The notes under the pieces were generated by a model that was given only the letters and a program-made list of their open reading frames with translations, was not told the DNA's origin and made no database searches. This document shows positions 37,401 to 46,872 of a stretch of DNA of 64,000 bases, piece after piece; position 1 is the first letter of the stretch, and every line of letters begins with the position of its first letter. Both the position numbers and the translations under genes were made by a program. The DNA is from Enterobacter asburiae. GTDB lineage: Bacteria > Pseudomonadota > Gammaproteobacteria > Enterobacterales > Enterobacteriaceae. Location of the stretch: positions 434,001-498,000 of the forward strand of contig NZ_VRKN01000003.1 of assembly GCF_008080435.1 (NCBI RefSeq), in the 5' to 3' direction.

Positions 37401-38621
37401 ATGACACCTGGCGGACAAGCTCAAATCGGTAATGTCGATCTCGTTAAACAACTTAACAGTGCGGCGGTGTACCGCCTGATTGACCAGCACGGACCCATCT
37501 CGCGAATTCAGATAGCCGAACAGAGCCAGCTTGCTCCCGCCAGCGTGACAAAAATTACCCGCCAGCTTATTGAGCGCGGTCTGATCAAAGAAGTCGATCA
37601 GCAGGCCTCCACCGGGGGCCGCCGCGCGATCTCCATTATTACCGAAACCCGCAATTTTCAGGCAATTGGCGTCCGTCTGGGTCGTCATGACACCACGCTC
37701 ACGCTGTACGATCTGAGCAGTAAAGCCATTGCCGAGGAGCACTACCCTCTTCCGGAGCGCACTCAGGAGACGCTGGAGCATGCGCTGCTGAATACCATCG
37801 CGCAGTTTATTGAAAGCTGTCAGCGCAAGATCCGCGAACTCATCGCCATCTCCGTGATTCTGCCCGGTCTGGTCGACCCGGAAAGCGGCGTGATCCGCTA
37901 TATGCCGCACATTCAGGTTGAAAACTGGGGGCTGGTCGATGCGCTGGAAAAGCGTTTTAAAGTGACCTGCTTTGTGGGCCACGACATTCGCTCGCTGGCG
38001 CTGGCAGAGCACTACTTTGGTGCGAGCCAGGACTGTGAAGACTCTATTCTGGTGCGCGTTCACCGCGGAACGGGCGCAGGTATTATCTCTAACGGCCGTA
38101 TTTTTATTGGTCGCAACGGTAACGTCGGTGAGATCGGCCACATTCAGGTTGAACCCCTCGGGGAGCGCTGCCACTGCGGCAACTTCGGTTGCCTTGAAAC
38201 CATTGCCGCTAACACAGCCATCGAGCAGCGCGTTCGCCATCTCCTTGAACAGGGTTATCAAAGCCGCGTCACGCTGGACGATTGCAAGATAGGCACCATC
38301 TGCAAAGCCGCTAATAAAGGCGACGCGCTGGCCTGTGAAGTGATCGAGCAGGTAGGACGCCATCTGGGGAAAACCATCGCCATCGCCATTAACCTGTTTA
38401 ACCCGCAAAAAGTGGTGATCGCTGGTGAAATAGTGGAGGCGGAAAAGGTTCTGCTCCCCGCCATTGAAGGTTGTATTAACACCCAGGCGCTGAAAGCATT
38501 CCGCCAGAATCTCCCGGTGGTTCGTTCAAAGCTTGACCATCGCTCGGCGATTGGCGCGTTCGCGCTGGTCAAACGCGCCATGCTCAACGGAATACTGCTG
38601 CAGCATTTGCTGGAAAGTTGA
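37401..38621 (+). CDS. nagC: NagC transcriptional repressor (ROK family)
   Basis: NagC represses nag genes and chiPQ, with GlcNAc-6-phosphate as inducer, and activates some targets in E. coli. The 406 residues have an N-terminal winged helix (about 15-75, IAEQSQLAPASVTKITRQLI), then the ROK domain with GRRAISI, RGTGAGIISNGRIFIG and the zinc-binding CHCGNFGCLET motif. It starts eight bases after nagA. Confidence 0.97.
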   Translation: MTPGGQAQIGNVDLVKQLNSAAVYRLIDQHGPISRIQIAEQSQLAPASVTKITRQLIERGLIKEVDQQASTGGRRAISIITETRNFQAIGVRLGRHDTTLTLYDLSSKAIAEEHYPLPERTQETLEHALLNTIAQFIESCQRKIRELIAISVILPGLVDPESGVIRYMPHIQVENWGLVDALEKRFKVTCFVGHDIRSLALAEHYFGASQDCEDSILVRVHRGTGAGIISNGRIFIGRNGNVGEIGHIQVEPLGERCHCGNFGCLETIAANTAIEQRVRHLLEQGYQSRVTLDDCKIGTICKAANKGDALACEVIEQVGRHLGKTIAIAINLFNPQKVVIAGEIVEAEKVLLPAIEGCINTQALKAFRQNLPVVRSKLDHRSAIGAFALVKRAMLNGILLQHLLES

Positions 38622-38666
38622 TCGGACCTTATAGTAACGCCTTCTTTTTTTGATGTCGGACTGTCC

Positions 38667-39419
38667 ATGACCATTAAGAATGTAATTTGTGATATCGACG
38701 GCGTGCTGATGCACGACAACGTTGCCGTGCCGGGTGCTGCGGAGTTCCTTCACCGCATCATCGACAAAGGAATGCCTCTGGTTCTTCTCACGAACTACCC
38801 TTCTCAGACCGGTCAGGATCTGGCAAACCGCTTTGCCACGGCAGGTGTCGACGTCCCGGACAGCGTGTTTTATACCTCGGCGATGGCCACGGCAGATTTT
38901 CTGAAGCGTCAGGAAGGGAAAAAAGCCTACGTGGTGGGTGAAGGTGCGCTGATCCATGAACTGTACAAAGCAGGCTTTACCATCACCGATGTCAACCCGG
39001 ACTTTGTGATTGTGGGTGAAACGCGATCCTTTAACTGGGAGATGATGCATAAAGCGGCATACTTCGTCGCCAGCGGCGCGCGCTTTATCGCCACCAACCC
39101 GGATACGCACGGCCGTGGTTTTTATCCGGCCTGCGGTGCGCTCTGCGCCGGTATCGAGAAAATCTCTGGTCGTCAGCCGTTTGTGGTCGGGAAACCTAGC
39201 CCGTGGATCATTCGCGCCGCGCTGAACAAAATGCAGGCCCACTCTGAAGAAACCGTTATTGTCGGCGACAACCTGCGCACCGATATTCTGGCCGGTTTCC
39301 AGGCGGGTCTGGAGACGATTCTGGTCCTCTCTGGCGTCTCTCAACTTGATGACATTGACGCGATGCCGTTCCGGCCAAGCTGGATTTACCCCTCCGTCGA
39401 TGAAATTGACATTATCTGA
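38667..39419 (+). CDS. nagD: Nucleotide phosphatase NagD (HAD family)
   Basis: NagD is a HAD-superfamily phosphatase (subfamily IIA) active on UMP and other nucleoside monophosphates; its place in the nag operon is unexplained. It has 250 residues, with motif I CDIDGVLMHD (nucleophile Asp and acid-base Asp), motif II LLTNYPSQ, Lys in GKPSPWIIR, and motif IV VGDNLRTDILAG. It is the last gene of nagBACD. A terminator follows at 39425-39449. Confidence 0.96.
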   Translation: MTIKNVICDIDGVLMHDNVAVPGAAEFLHRIIDKGMPLVLLTNYPSQTGQDLANRFATAGVDVPDSVFYTSAMATADFLKRQEGKKAYVVGEGALIHELYKAGFTITDVNPDFVIVGETRSFNWEMMHKAAYFVASGARFIATNPDTHGRGFYPACGALCAGIEKISGRQPFVVGKPSPWIIRAALNKMQAHSEETVIVGDNLRTDILAGFQAGLETILVLSGVSQLDDIDAMPFRPSWIYPSVDEIDII

Positions 39420-39424
39420 TACCG

Positions 39425-39449
39425 AACCACGCCTCAGGGCGTGGTTTTT
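39425..39449 (+). terminator. nagD (nagBACD) intrinsic terminator
   Basis: Nine-base-pair stem AACCACGCC / GGCGTGGTT with loop TCAG and a run of five T. The rest of the 39450-39668 gap is AT-rich and holds the presumed asnB promoter; no gene is seen there. Confidence 0.85.
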
Positions 39450-39668
39450 CATTTATGGCCTACACAAATAAAACCCGATCTAACAAAAAGCACGTTTTAT
39501 TGCATAATCATCAATAAAACAATTTATGACGTACTCTTTTTTCACTATTCCGCAATCACTATTGCACTATTTCCGTTCCCCCCCGTAAAACGCTTGCGCG
39601 CCCTGCCCCTTTGCGGCATTTTCATAAGCAAGCAACATTACAAAGCAACAGGGTTAACGGAGAAGGTT

Positions 39669-41333
39669 ATGTGTTCAATTTTTGGCGTACTGGATATTAA
39701 AACTGACGCAGGCGAACTGCGTAAAAAAGCACTCGAACTGTCCCGCCTGATGCGCCATCGCGGACCGGACTGGTCAGGCGTTTACGCCAGCGATAAAGCG
39801 ATTCTGGCTCACGAACGTCTGTCTATTGTTGACGTCAACGCCGGTGCACAGCCGCTGTATAACGAGAAAAAAACGCACGCGCTGGCTGTCAACGGTGAGA
39901 TCTACAACCACCAGGCGCTGCGCGCCGAATACGGCGACCGCTACGCGTTCCAGACCGGTTCTGACTGTGAAGTGATCCTGGCGCTGTATCAGGAGAAAGG
40001 TCCCGAGTTCCTGGACGACCTGCAGGGCATGTTTGCCTTCGCCCTCTATGACAGCGAAAAAGACGCCTATCTGATTGGCCGTGACCATATCGGCATTATC
40101 CCGCTGTACATGGGCCACGATGAGCACGGCAACTTCTACGTTGCCTCTGAAATGAAAGCCCTGGTGCCGGTCTGCCGTACCATTAAAGAGTTCCCGGCAG
40201 GCAGCTACCTGTGGAGCAAAGACGGCGAGATCCGTCAGTATTATCAGCGTGACTGGTTCGATTTCGACGCGGTAAAAGACAACGTCACGGACAAAGCCGA
40301 GCTGCGTCAGGCGCTGGAAGATTCCGTGAAAAGCCACCTGATGTCCGACGTGCCATACGGTGTGCTGCTCTCCGGCGGTCTGGATTCCTCCGTGATCTCC
40401 GCGATCACCAAGAAATTCGCGGCCCGTCGCGTGGAAGATCAGGAGCGCTCAGAAGCCTGGTGGCCACAGCTGCACTCTTTTGCCGTTGGCCTGGAAGGCG
40501 CACCGGATCTGAAAGCCGCGCAGGAAGTGGCGAACCATCTCGGCACCGTGCACCATGAAATTCATTTCACCGTGCAGGAAGGACTGGATGCGATCCGCGA
40601 TGTGATCTATCACATTGAAACCTATGACGTGACCACCATCCGCGCCTCGACCCCGATGTATCTGATGTCGCGTAAGATCAAAGCGATGGGCATCAAGATG
40701 GTGCTCTCCGGTGAGGGTTCTGACGAAGTATTTGGCGGCTACCTGTACTTCCACAAAGCGCCGAATGCCAAAGAGCTGCACGAAGAGACCGTGCGTAAGC
40801 TACAGGCGCTGCATATGTTTGACTGTGCGCGTGCCAACAAAGCGATGTCCGCCTGGGGCGTGGAAGCGCGCGTGCCGTTCCTGGATAAGAAATTCCTCGA
40901 CGTCGCGATGCGCATCAACCCGCAGGACAAGATGTGCGGCAACGGCAAAATGGAAAAACATATCCTGCGTGAATGTTTTGAATCCTACCTGCCGGCGAGC
41001 GTGGCATGGCGTCAGAAAGAGCAGTTCTCTGATGGCGTAGGTTATAGCTGGATCGACACCCTGAAAGAGGTCGCGGCGAAACAGGTTTCTGACCAACAGC
41101 TGGAAACCGCGAGCTTCCGCTTCCCGTACAACACGCCGGGCTCGAAAGAGGCCTATCTGTACCGTGAAATTTTTGAAGAGTTGTTCCCGGTACCGAGCGC
41201 TGCGGAGTGTGTACCGGGTGGCCCGTCCGTCGCCTGCTCTTCTGCCAAAGCGATTGAATGGGATGAATCTTTCAAATCCATGAACGATCCATCAGGACGC
41301 GCGGTAGGCGTTCACCAGTCAGCCTACAAATAA
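39669..41333 (+). CDS. asnB: Asparagine synthetase B (glutamine-hydrolysing)
   Basis: AsnB makes asparagine from aspartate, ATP and glutamine. The start at 39669 gives 554 residues as in E. coli and places Cys2 (MCSIFGVLD) as the N-terminal nucleophile of the class II glutaminase domain (about 1-190). The synthetase domain follows with the PP-loop LLSGGLDSSVISA. An upstream in-frame extension from 39441 is rejected because it would bury the catalytic cysteine; AGAAGG at 39661-39666 is the ribosome binding site. A strong terminator follows. Confidence 0.98.
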   Translation: MCSIFGVLDIKTDAGELRKKALELSRLMRHRGPDWSGVYASDKAILAHERLSIVDVNAGAQPLYNEKKTHALAVNGEIYNHQALRAEYGDRYAFQTGSDCEVILALYQEKGPEFLDDLQGMFAFALYDSEKDAYLIGRDHIGIIPLYMGHDEHGNFYVASEMKALVPVCRTIKEFPAGSYLWSKDGEIRQYYQRDWFDFDAVKDNVTDKAELRQALEDSVKSHLMSDVPYGVLLSGGLDSSVISAITKKFAARRVEDQERSEAWWPQLHSFAVGLEGAPDLKAAQEVANHLGTVHHEIHFTVQEGLDAIRDVIYHIETYDVTTIRASTPMYLMSRKIKAMGIKMVLSGEGSDEVFGGYLYFHKAPNAKELHEETVRKLQALHMFDCARANKAMSAWGVEARVPFLDKKFLDVAMRINPQDKMCGNGKMEKHILRECFESYLPASVAWRQKEQFSDGVGYSWIDTLKEVAAKQVSDQQLETASFRFPYNTPGSKEAYLYREIFEELFPVPSAAECVPGGPSVACSSAKAIEWDESFKSMNDPSGRAVGVHQSAYK

Positions 41334-41347
41334 TCACTCAGATCGCA

Positions 41348-41377
41348 ATCAGGCCCCCCAGGGGCCTGATTTTTTTG
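41348..41377 (+). terminator. asnB intrinsic terminator
   Basis: Ten-base-pair stem ATCAGGCCCC / GGGGCCTGAT with a three-base loop and eight T. Confidence 0.92.
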
Positions 41378-41492
41378 CCTCACATTTCACCGCCTAAATC
41401 TGATTAATAACCAATAATTGCCGAATATTCGGTCACGCTGTTCGCAACCTAACCAAACAGTCACATTCCGGCTATTTTCGTTGAAAAAGGTG

Positions 41493-41521
41493 TTGACGCT
41501 GCAAGGGTCTATACGCATAAT
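41493..41521 (+). promoter_or_regulatory. Stringent-type promoter of the tRNA operon
   Basis: TTGACG (41493-41498) and CATAAT (41516-41521) are separated by 17 bases and followed by the GC-rich discriminator GCGCCCCGC, typical of stable-RNA promoters under ppGpp control. The first tRNA begins about 31 bases after the expected start. Upstream AT-rich DNA (41395-41470) may hold Fis sites; I did not define them. Confidence 0.85.
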
Positions 41522-41559
41522 GCGCCCCGCAACGCCGATAAGGTAACGCGAAAAAAGAT

Positions 41560-41636
41560 GGCTACGTAGCTCAGCTGGTTAGAGCACATCACTCATAATG
41601 ATGGGGTCACAGGTTCGAATCCCGTCGTAGCCACCA
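41560..41636 (+). tRNA. metT: tRNA-Met (CAU, elongator)
   Basis: 77 nt cloverleaf with encoded CCA. Acceptor GGCTACG / CGTAGCC, anticodon stem CATCA / TGATG with loop CTCATAA. It is the elongator type (a paired first acceptor base and no initiator GGG/CCC anticodon stem). First of seven tRNAs. Confidence 0.97.
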
Positions 41637-41644
41637 TCTTTTTT

Positions 41645-41729
41645 GCGGGAGTGGCGAAATTGGTAGACGCACCAGATTTAGGTTCTGGCGCCGCAAGGTG
41701 TGCGAGTTCAAGTCTCGCCTCCCGCACCA
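41645..41729 (+). tRNA. leuW: tRNA-Leu (UAG)
   Basis: 85 nt class II tRNA with long variable arm and encoded CCA. Acceptor GCGGGAG / CTCCCGC, anticodon stem CCAGA / TCTGG with loop TTTAGGT, anticodon TAG. Confidence 0.97.
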
Positions 41730-41752
41730 TTCCCAGGTAAGCGTTGCACGGA

Positions 41753-41827
41753 TGGGGTATCGCCAAGCGGTAAGGCACCGGTTTTTGATACCGGCATTCC
41801 CTGGTTCGAATCCAGGTACCCCAGCCA
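41753..41827 (+). tRNA. glnU: tRNA-Gln (UUG), copy 1
   Basis: 75 nt with encoded CCA. Acceptor TGGGGTA / TACCCCA, including the weak first U-A pair typical of tRNA-Gln; anticodon stem CCGGT / ACCGG with loop TTTTGAT. Identical in sequence to copy 2 at 41860-41934. Confidence 0.97.
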
Positions 41828-41859
41828 TATTTCTTCGATTTTGCGGTTCTCCGCGGTAT

Positions 41860-41934
41860 TGGGGTATCGCCAAGCGGTAAGGCACCGGTTTTTGATACCG
41901 GCATTCCCTGGTTCGAATCCAGGTACCCCAGCCA
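41860..41934 (+). tRNA. glnW: tRNA-Gln (UUG), copy 2
   Basis: 75 nt, identical to the preceding tRNA-Gln. Separated from it by 32 bases. Confidence 0.97.
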
Positions 41935-41951
41935 TCGAAGATTGCAGTACT

Positions 41952-42028
41952 GGCTACGTAGCTCAGTTGGTTAGAGCACATCACTCATAATGATGGGGTC
42001 ACAGGTTCGAATCCCGTCGTAGCCACCA
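41952..42028 (+). tRNA. metU: tRNA-Met (CAU, elongator), copy 2
   Basis: 77 nt with encoded CCA, differing from the first tRNA-Met by one base in the D loop (CAGTTGG against CAGCTGG). Confidence 0.97.
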
Positions 42029-42072
42029 AATTAGTAATCTGTCGAATGATTCGATAGACTAGAAAAAATTGT

Positions 42073-42147
42073 TGGGGTATCGCCAAGCGGTAAGGCTCTG
42101 GTTTCTGATACCAGCATTCCGAGGTTCGAATCCTCGTACCCCAGCCA
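42073..42147 (+). tRNA. glnV: tRNA-Gln (CUG), copy 1
   Basis: 75 nt with encoded CCA. Anticodon stem CTGGT / ACCAG with loop TTCTGAT; acceptor TGGGGTA / TACCCCA; T stem with CGAGG / CCTCG. Confidence 0.97.
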
Positions 42148-42184
42148 ATTTAAAAAAGTCGTTAAGCAGTTTGTTTAACGCAAT

Positions 42185-42259
42185 TGGGGTGTCGCCAAGC
42201 GGTAAGGCTCTGGTTTCTGATACCAGCATTCCGGGGTTCGAATCCCTGCACCCCAGCCA
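42185..42259 (+). tRNA. glnX: tRNA-Gln (CUG), copy 2
   Basis: 75 nt with encoded CCA. It differs from the preceding copy in the last acceptor pair (G-C instead of A-T, compensated) and in the T stem (CGGGG / CCCTG, containing one G-U pair). Last tRNA of the operon. Confidence 0.97.
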
Positions 42260-42274
42260 CTTAAGTAACAAGAA

Positions 42275-42296
42275 AGCCCGCTCTGCGGGCTTTTTT
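42275..42296 (+). terminator. tRNA operon terminator
   Basis: Seven-base-pair stem AGCCCGC / GCGGGCT with loop TCT followed by six T. Confidence 0.9.
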
Positions 42297-42332
42297 GTTT
42301 TTGTTGTTAGTCTTGTGCGGCCTGATCTGATG

Positions 42333-42365
42333 CCCTCACCCTGGCCCTCTCCCACGGGGAGAGGG
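42333..42365. repeat. CCCTCACCC-type palindromic repeat, copy 4
   Basis: CCCTCACCC TGG CCCTCTCCC ACG GGGAGAGGG plus flank. It lies eight bases past the ubiF stop codon, between the tRNA terminator and ubiF. It is identical over its whole length to the copy at 53961-53993, and both are preceded by GTGCGGCCTGAT. Confidence 0.85.
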
Positions 42366-42373
42366 AAAAAGGA

Positions 42374-43549
42374 TTAGAGTCCGAGGGCGTATTTCAGCGC
42401 CTGACGCTTCAGACCACCGGCTCGCTCCGCTGCCATCAATCCAATATTACGCAGAATGCGCACCGGGGCTAAATCATTGCTGAACCCGGCATAGAACAGA
42501 TCCATCCCCGACTGCATGATGAAATTGTCCGCCATACGCCGCGTCTGGTAACGCTTCAGGACCTGATGGCTGGCCCAGCTTTCCGCGTGTCCGCGGGCGC
42601 TGCCCAGCACATCCAGTAACGCATCAATATCACGATACCCCAGGTTTACCCCCTGCCCGGCCAGCGGATGAATGGTGTGTGCCGCATCGCCCACCAGCGC
42701 CAGCCCTTCACGGGCATACTGCAAAGCGTGACGGCGCGTGAGCGGAAACGCCCCGGCAGCGACCGGCGTAACGTTGCCCAGACGGCTCGGGAAATGCAGG
42801 CGGATTTCCCGCTGCAATTGTTCCATCGTAAGCCCTTGCAGCTGGCGAATGCGTGCCGGTTTGTCGTACCACACCAGCGACGCCCAGTTATCGAAGAGCG
42901 GTAAAAACGCATGCGGGCCATTCGGCGTAAAGTGCTGCCAGGTGCTTTCTCCCGGCGCATTCTCGCACTTGACGGTAATCAGCATGCAGGACTGCTCATA
43001 CTGCCAGGCATGAACCCCGATACCCGACATCTGTCTGACCTGCGAATTAGCGCCGTCCGCCCCCACCACCAGCTTCACGGCCAGTTCATCGCCGCTGTCG
43101 AGCGTCAGTAAATAGCCGCTCTCGTGAGGATGCAGTGCCTTAATCGAGGCCGGAACACGCAGCGTCACCTTCGGATGCGCCTCCAGCGCCTGCCAGAGCG
43201 CCAGCTGTAGCACGTTGTTTTCCACCATATAACCCAGGCGCGGCAGCTTCAGCTCAGCGGCATCAAACGCGACGTGGGCATTTTCCCACTCCCAGGTTTC
43301 AAGACGGCTGTAAGGATGGGCGCGCATCGCCAGCACCGCCTCCCAGACGCCCAGCCCGCGCAGCAGATCAACGGACGCCGCGCTGATCGCGGAAATACGC
43401 ACATCCGGTTTACTGGCAGGATCGAAGGCCGGCGGAGCAGCCTGTTCAATTACCGTTACCTCAAATCCCTGTTGCGCCAGCCCCAGCGCCAGCGCGCCGC
43501 CGACCATACCGCCGCCGACAACGGCAACTTCGGTGTGTAGGAGTGTCAT
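42374..43549 (-). CDS. ubiF: 3-demethoxyubiquinol 3-hydroxylase UbiF
   Basis: UbiF is the FAD monooxygenase that adds the C6 hydroxyl in aerobic ubiquinone synthesis. With the ATG at 43549 it has 391 residues, the E. coli length (a TTG two codons upstream is ignored; AAGGAAAA lies upstream). Motifs: [20 protein letters not shown] (FAD dinucleotide fold), [26 protein letters not shown] (the DG motif), and [20 protein letters not shown] followed by NLG (the second FAD motif). It is divergent from miaB. Confidence 0.96.
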   Translation of the reverse strand: MTLLHTEVAVVGGGMVGGALALGLAQQGFEVTVIEQAAPPAFDPASKPDVRISAISAASVDLLRGLGVWEAVLAMRAHPYSRLETWEWENAHVAFDAAELKLPRLGYMVENNVLQLALWQALEAHPKVTLRVPASIKALHPHESGYLLTLDSGDELAVKLVVGADGANSQVRQMSGIGVHAWQYEQSCMLITVKCENAPGESTWQHFTPNGPHAFLPLFDNWASLVWYDKPARIRQLQGLTMEQLQREIRLHFPSRLGNVTPVAAGAFPLTRRHALQYAREGLALVGDAAHTIHPLAGQGVNLGYRDIDALLDVLGSARGHAESWASHQVLKRYQTRRMADNFIMQSGMDLFYAGFSNDLAPVRILRNIGLMAAERAGGLKRQALKYALGL

Positions 43550-43684
43550 GGTCAATTTTCCTTATTGGAGAATCCCTTAAGTTTACCGGATTTTTGCGGC
43601 CCTGAGACACATAACCTTCATACTGGTCACAACCCCACCAAAGCATTACAATACGCGGCTTGCAATCCTGAGCTGAGCAAGTCG

Positions 43685-45109
43685 ATGACTAAAAAACTCC
43701 ATATAAAAACCTGGGGCTGTCAGATGAACGAATACGATTCATCCAAGATGGCCGATCTGCTGGATTCAACCCACGGATACCAGCTGACAGAAAATGTGAA
43801 AGAAGCGGACGTGCTGCTGCTGAACACCTGTTCAATTCGTGAAAAAGCGCAGGAAAAAGTCTTTCACGTGTTAGGCCGCTGGAAGCTTCTCAAGCGAAAA
43901 AATCCGGACCTGATCATCGGCGTGGGTGGCTGCGTCGCGTCGCAGGAAGGTAAGCTGATCCGTCAGAGAGCCCCGTATGTGGATATCGTCTTTGGCCCTC
44001 AGACCCTGCACCGCCTGCCAGAGATGATTAATCAGGTTCGCGGCAACCGTAGCCCGGTCGTTGACGTCAGCTTCCCGGAGATCGAAAAATTTGACCGTCT
44101 GCCAGAGCCGCGTGCCGATGGCCCGACCGCCTTCGTCTCCATCATGGAAGGCTGTAACAAATACTGCACTTACTGCGTGGTGCCTTACACCCGTGGTGAA
44201 GAAGTCAGCCGTCCGGCGGACGATATTCTGTTTGAAATCGCGCAGCTTGCCGCACAGGGCGTTCGCGAAGTGAACCTGCTGGGCCAGAACGTTAACGCCT
44301 GGCGCGGGGAAAACTACGACGGCACCACCGGCAGCTTTGCCGAACTGCTGCGTCTGGTGGCCGCGATTGACGGTATCGACCGCATTCGCTTTACCACCAG
44401 CCATCCGATGGAGTTTACCGACGACATCATTGACGTGTATCGCGATACGCCAGAGCTGGTGAGCTTCCTGCACCTGCCGATTCAGTGTGGCTCTGACCGC
44501 GTGCTGAACCTGATGGGCCGCCCGCATACGGTGCTGGAGTACAAATCCACCATTCGTAAGCTGCGTGAAGCGCGTCCGGATATCCAGATCAGCTCCGATT
44601 TTATCGTCGGCTTCCCTGGCGAAACCGCTGATGACTTCGAGCGCACCATGAAACTCATCGGTGAAGTGAATTTTGACGTCAGCTACAGCTTCATCTTCTC
44701 TGCGCGTCCTGGAACACCTGCAGCAGACATGGTTGACGATGTGCCGGAAGAAGAGAAAAAGCAGCGTCTGTACATTCTGCAGGAGCGTATTAACCAGCAG
44801 GCCAACGCGTGGAGCCGCCGTATGCTCGGTACCGTTCAGCGCATTTTGGTGGAAGGTACCTCGCGCAAGAGCATTATGGAACTCTCCGGTCGTACCGAAA
44901 ATAACCGCGTGGTGAACTTTGAAGGCACCCCGGACATGATCGGTAAATTCGTGGACGTCGAAATTGTCGACGTATTGACCAACTCGCTGCGCGCGAAGCT
45001 GGTACGCACCGAGGACGAAATGGGCCTGCGTATTGCCGAATCACCGGAATCCGTGATCTCTCGTACCCGCAAAGAAAACGATTCTGGCGTGGGGATTTAC
45101 CAGCCTTAA
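43685..45109 (+). CDS. miaB: tRNA-2-methylthio-N6-dimethylallyladenosine synthase MiaB
   Basis: MiaB is a radical SAM methylthiotransferase that modifies i6A37 to ms2i6A37 in tRNAs reading UNN codons. The start at 43685 ([20 protein letters not shown]) gives 474 residues as in E. coli; a 40-codon upstream extension is ignored. The N-terminal UPF0004 domain has three cluster cysteines ([22 protein letters not shown]), the radical SAM domain has [17 protein letters not shown] (CxxxCxxC), and a C-terminal TRAM domain follows. The 43550-43684 gap holds divergent promoters. Confidence 0.98.
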   Translation: MTKKLHIKTWGCQMNEYDSSKMADLLDSTHGYQLTENVKEADVLLLNTCSIREKAQEKVFHVLGRWKLLKRKNPDLIIGVGGCVASQEGKLIRQRAPYVDIVFGPQTLHRLPEMINQVRGNRSPVVDVSFPEIEKFDRLPEPRADGPTAFVSIMEGCNKYCTYCVVPYTRGEEVSRPADDILFEIAQLAAQGVREVNLLGQNVNAWRGENYDGTTGSFAELLRLVAAIDGIDRIRFTTSHPMEFTDDIIDVYRDTPELVSFLHLPIQCGSDRVLNLMGRPHTVLEYKSTIRKLREARPDIQISSDFIVGFPGETADDFERTMKLIGEVNFDVSYSFIFSARPGTPAADMVDDVPEEEKKQRLYILQERINQQANAWSRRMLGTVQRILVEGTSRKSIMELSGRTENNRVVNFEGTPDMIGKFVDVEIVDVLTNSLRAKLVRTEDEMGLRIAESPESVISRTRKENDSGVGIYQP

Positions 45110-45116
45110 TCCTCCT

Positions 45117-45139
45117 GGCCTGCCCTCCCGGCAGGCCTT
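45117..45139 (+). terminator. Hairpin downstream of miaB
   Basis: Eight-base-pair stem GGCCTGCC / GGCAGGCC with a five-base loop, followed by TTG TATTT. The T-run is interrupted, so termination would be partial, leaving possible read-through into ybeZ. Confidence 0.6.
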
Positions 45140-45165
45140 GTATTTCCTCTCATCGTCCCCAATAT
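45137..45165 (+). promoter_or_regulatory. Candidate sigma-32 promoter for ybeZ-ybeY-corC-lnt
   Basis: CTTGTAT (45137-45143) and CCCCAATAT (45157-45165) with a 13-base spacer fit the heat-shock consensus (CTTGAAA, CCCCATNT). The expected start is about 100 bases before ybeZ. Heat-shock control of ybeZYX is reported in E. coli. Note that the -35 box overlaps the 3' side of the miaB hairpin. Confidence 0.65.
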
Positions 45166-45272
45166 CATCCGCAATGCTTGCGCCTTTATTCTGTGGCGTG
45201 AATAATTTCGGTAATGACCGTTTTATTACGCCGTGTGGCCTCAGGTCAGTTAACCAAACAAAGAGGAACAGT

Positions 45273-46319
45273 TTGAACATAGATACGCGTGAAATTAGCC
45301 TAACGCCCGCAGACAACGCTCGCCTGCTGAGCCTTTGCGGGCCGTTTGATGACAACATCAAACAACTGGAGCGACGTCTGGGTATCGAAATCAATCGTCG
45401 CGATAATCATTTCAAACTTACCGGACGCCCTATCTGCGTCAACGCCGCTGCGGACATTCTGCGTAGCCTGTATGTTGATACCGCCCCAATGCGCGGCGAA
45501 ACGCAGGATATCGAGCCAGAACAGATCCACCTCGCGATTAAAGAGGCGCGCGTGCTTGAGCAGAGCGCGGAAAGCGTGCCGGACTACGGCAAGGCCATAA
45601 ACATCAAGACCAAACGTGGTGTCATTAAGCCGCGTACGCCAAACCAGGCGCAGTACATCGCCAATATCCTTGACCACGACATCACCTTCGGCGTGGGTCC
45701 GGCGGGGACGGGTAAAACCTATCTCGCCGTTGCCGCTGCGGTAGATGCGCTGGAACGCCAGGATATCCGTCGAATTCTGCTGACCCGTCCGGCCGTTGAG
45801 GCGGGTGAAAAGCTGGGCTTCCTGCCAGGCGATCTGAGCCAGAAGGTCGACCCGTATCTGCGCCCTTTATACGATGCGCTGTTCGAAATGCTGGGCTTTG
45901 AGAAGGTCGAGAAGCTCATTGAGCGTAACGTTATCGAAGTTGCCCCGCTCGCCTATATGCGTGGCCGTACGCTGAACGATGCGTTCATCATTCTCGATGA
46001 GAGCCAGAACACCACCATCGAACAGATGAAGATGTTCCTGACGCGTATCGGCTTTAACTCGAAAGCGGTCATTACCGGTGACGTCACCCAGATCGACCTG
46101 CCGCGCAGCACCAAATCCGGCCTGCGCCACGCCATTGAGGTGCTGGCCGAGGTCGACGAAATCAGCTTTAACTTCTTCCACAGTGAAGACGTGGTACGCC
46201 ACCCGGTGGTCGCGCGTATCGTTAACGCCTATGAAGCCTGGGAAGAGGCGGATCAGAAGCGTAAGGCCGAACTGGCCGCAGAACGTAAGCGCGAAGCGCA
46301 GGAGCAAGAACAGAAATGA
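45273..46319 (+). CDS. ybeZ: PhoH-like ATPase YbeZ (PhoL)
   Basis: YbeZ is a PhoH-family NTPase that interacts with YbeY in rRNA processing and ribosome quality control. The start is taken as TTG at 45273 ([19 protein letters not shown]), 348 residues, supported by AGAGGA at 45262-45267 and by the E. coli length of 346; the frame is open a further 45 codons. Walker A is [13 protein letters not shown], Walker [11 protein letters not shown], and RNA-binding helicase-like motifs follow. It overlaps ybeY by four bases (ATGA). Confidence 0.94.
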   Translation: MNIDTREISLTPADNARLLSLCGPFDDNIKQLERRLGIEINRRDNHFKLTGRPICVNAAADILRSLYVDTAPMRGETQDIEPEQIHLAIKEARVLEQSAESVPDYGKAINIKTKRGVIKPRTPNQAQYIANILDHDITFGVGPAGTGKTYLAVAAAVDALERQDIRRILLTRPAVEAGEKLGFLPGDLSQKVDPYLRPLYDALFEMLGFEKVEKLIERNVIEVAPLAYMRGRTLNDAFIILDESQNTTIEQMKMFLTRIGFNSKAVITGDVTQIDLPRSTKSGLRHAIEVLAEVDEISFNFFHSEDVVRHPVVARIVNAYEAWEEADQKRKAELAAERKREAQEQEQK

Positions 46320-46783
46320 GTCAGGTGATCCTCGATTTACAGCTGGCCTGTGAAGACAATTCCGGCATGCCAGATGAGGTACAGTTTCAGAAATGGCTGG
46401 ATGCCGTTATCCCCCAGTTTCAGGAAGAATCAGAAGTCACGATTCGCCTGGTGGATGAAGCAGAAAGCCATGAGCTTAACCTGACCTATCGCGGGAAAGA
46501 TAAGCCAACCAACGTGCTCTCTTTCCCGTTCGAAGCGCCGCCGGGCATTGAGATGCCGCTGCTGGGCGATCTGATCATCTGCCGTCAGGTGGTTGAGCAG
46601 GAAGCCAAAGAGCAGCAAAAGCCGCTTGAGGCCCACTGGGCGCATATGGTGGTACACGGCAGCCTGCACCTGCTGGGCTACGATCACATTGAAGATGACG
46701 AAGCGGAAGAGATGGAGTCCCTCGAGACAGAGATAATGCTTGCTCTGGGCTATGAGGATCCGTACATTGCCGAGAAAGAATAG
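46316..46783 (+). CDS. ybeY: Endoribonuclease YbeY
   Basis: YbeY is a zinc metalloprotein needed for 16S rRNA 3'-end maturation and 70S ribosome quality control. It has 155 residues as in E. coli, with the zinc signature [11 protein letters not shown] (three His) near residues 114-124 and TNVLSFPFE upstream. It is between ybeZ (overlapping) and corC. Confidence 0.97.
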   Translation: MSQVILDLQLACEDNSGMPDEVQFQKWLDAVIPQFQEESEVTIRLVDEAESHELNLTYRGKDKPTNVLSFPFEAPPGIEMPLLGDLIICRQVVEQEAKEQQKPLEAHWAHMVVHGSLHLLGYDHIEDDEAEEMESLETEIMLALGYEDPYIAEKE

Positions 46784-46872
46784 TCCGTCACCTGACAGAC
46801 TCACATGCCGCCACGAAAGGATATCGCGTGGCGGTAAACGTTGAACTAACAAGAGAACCCTTAACAAACGCC

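Noticed and set aside
39441-39668. N-terminal extension of AsnB
   Set aside because: The catalytic cysteine must be residue 2; the extension includes the nagD terminator region.
41593-42355. Short proteins predicted across the tRNA cluster
   Set aside because: These frames (for example those with GWGTWIRTRECRYQKPV or FEPGNAGI repeats) are translations of tRNA genes, a well-known annotation artefact.
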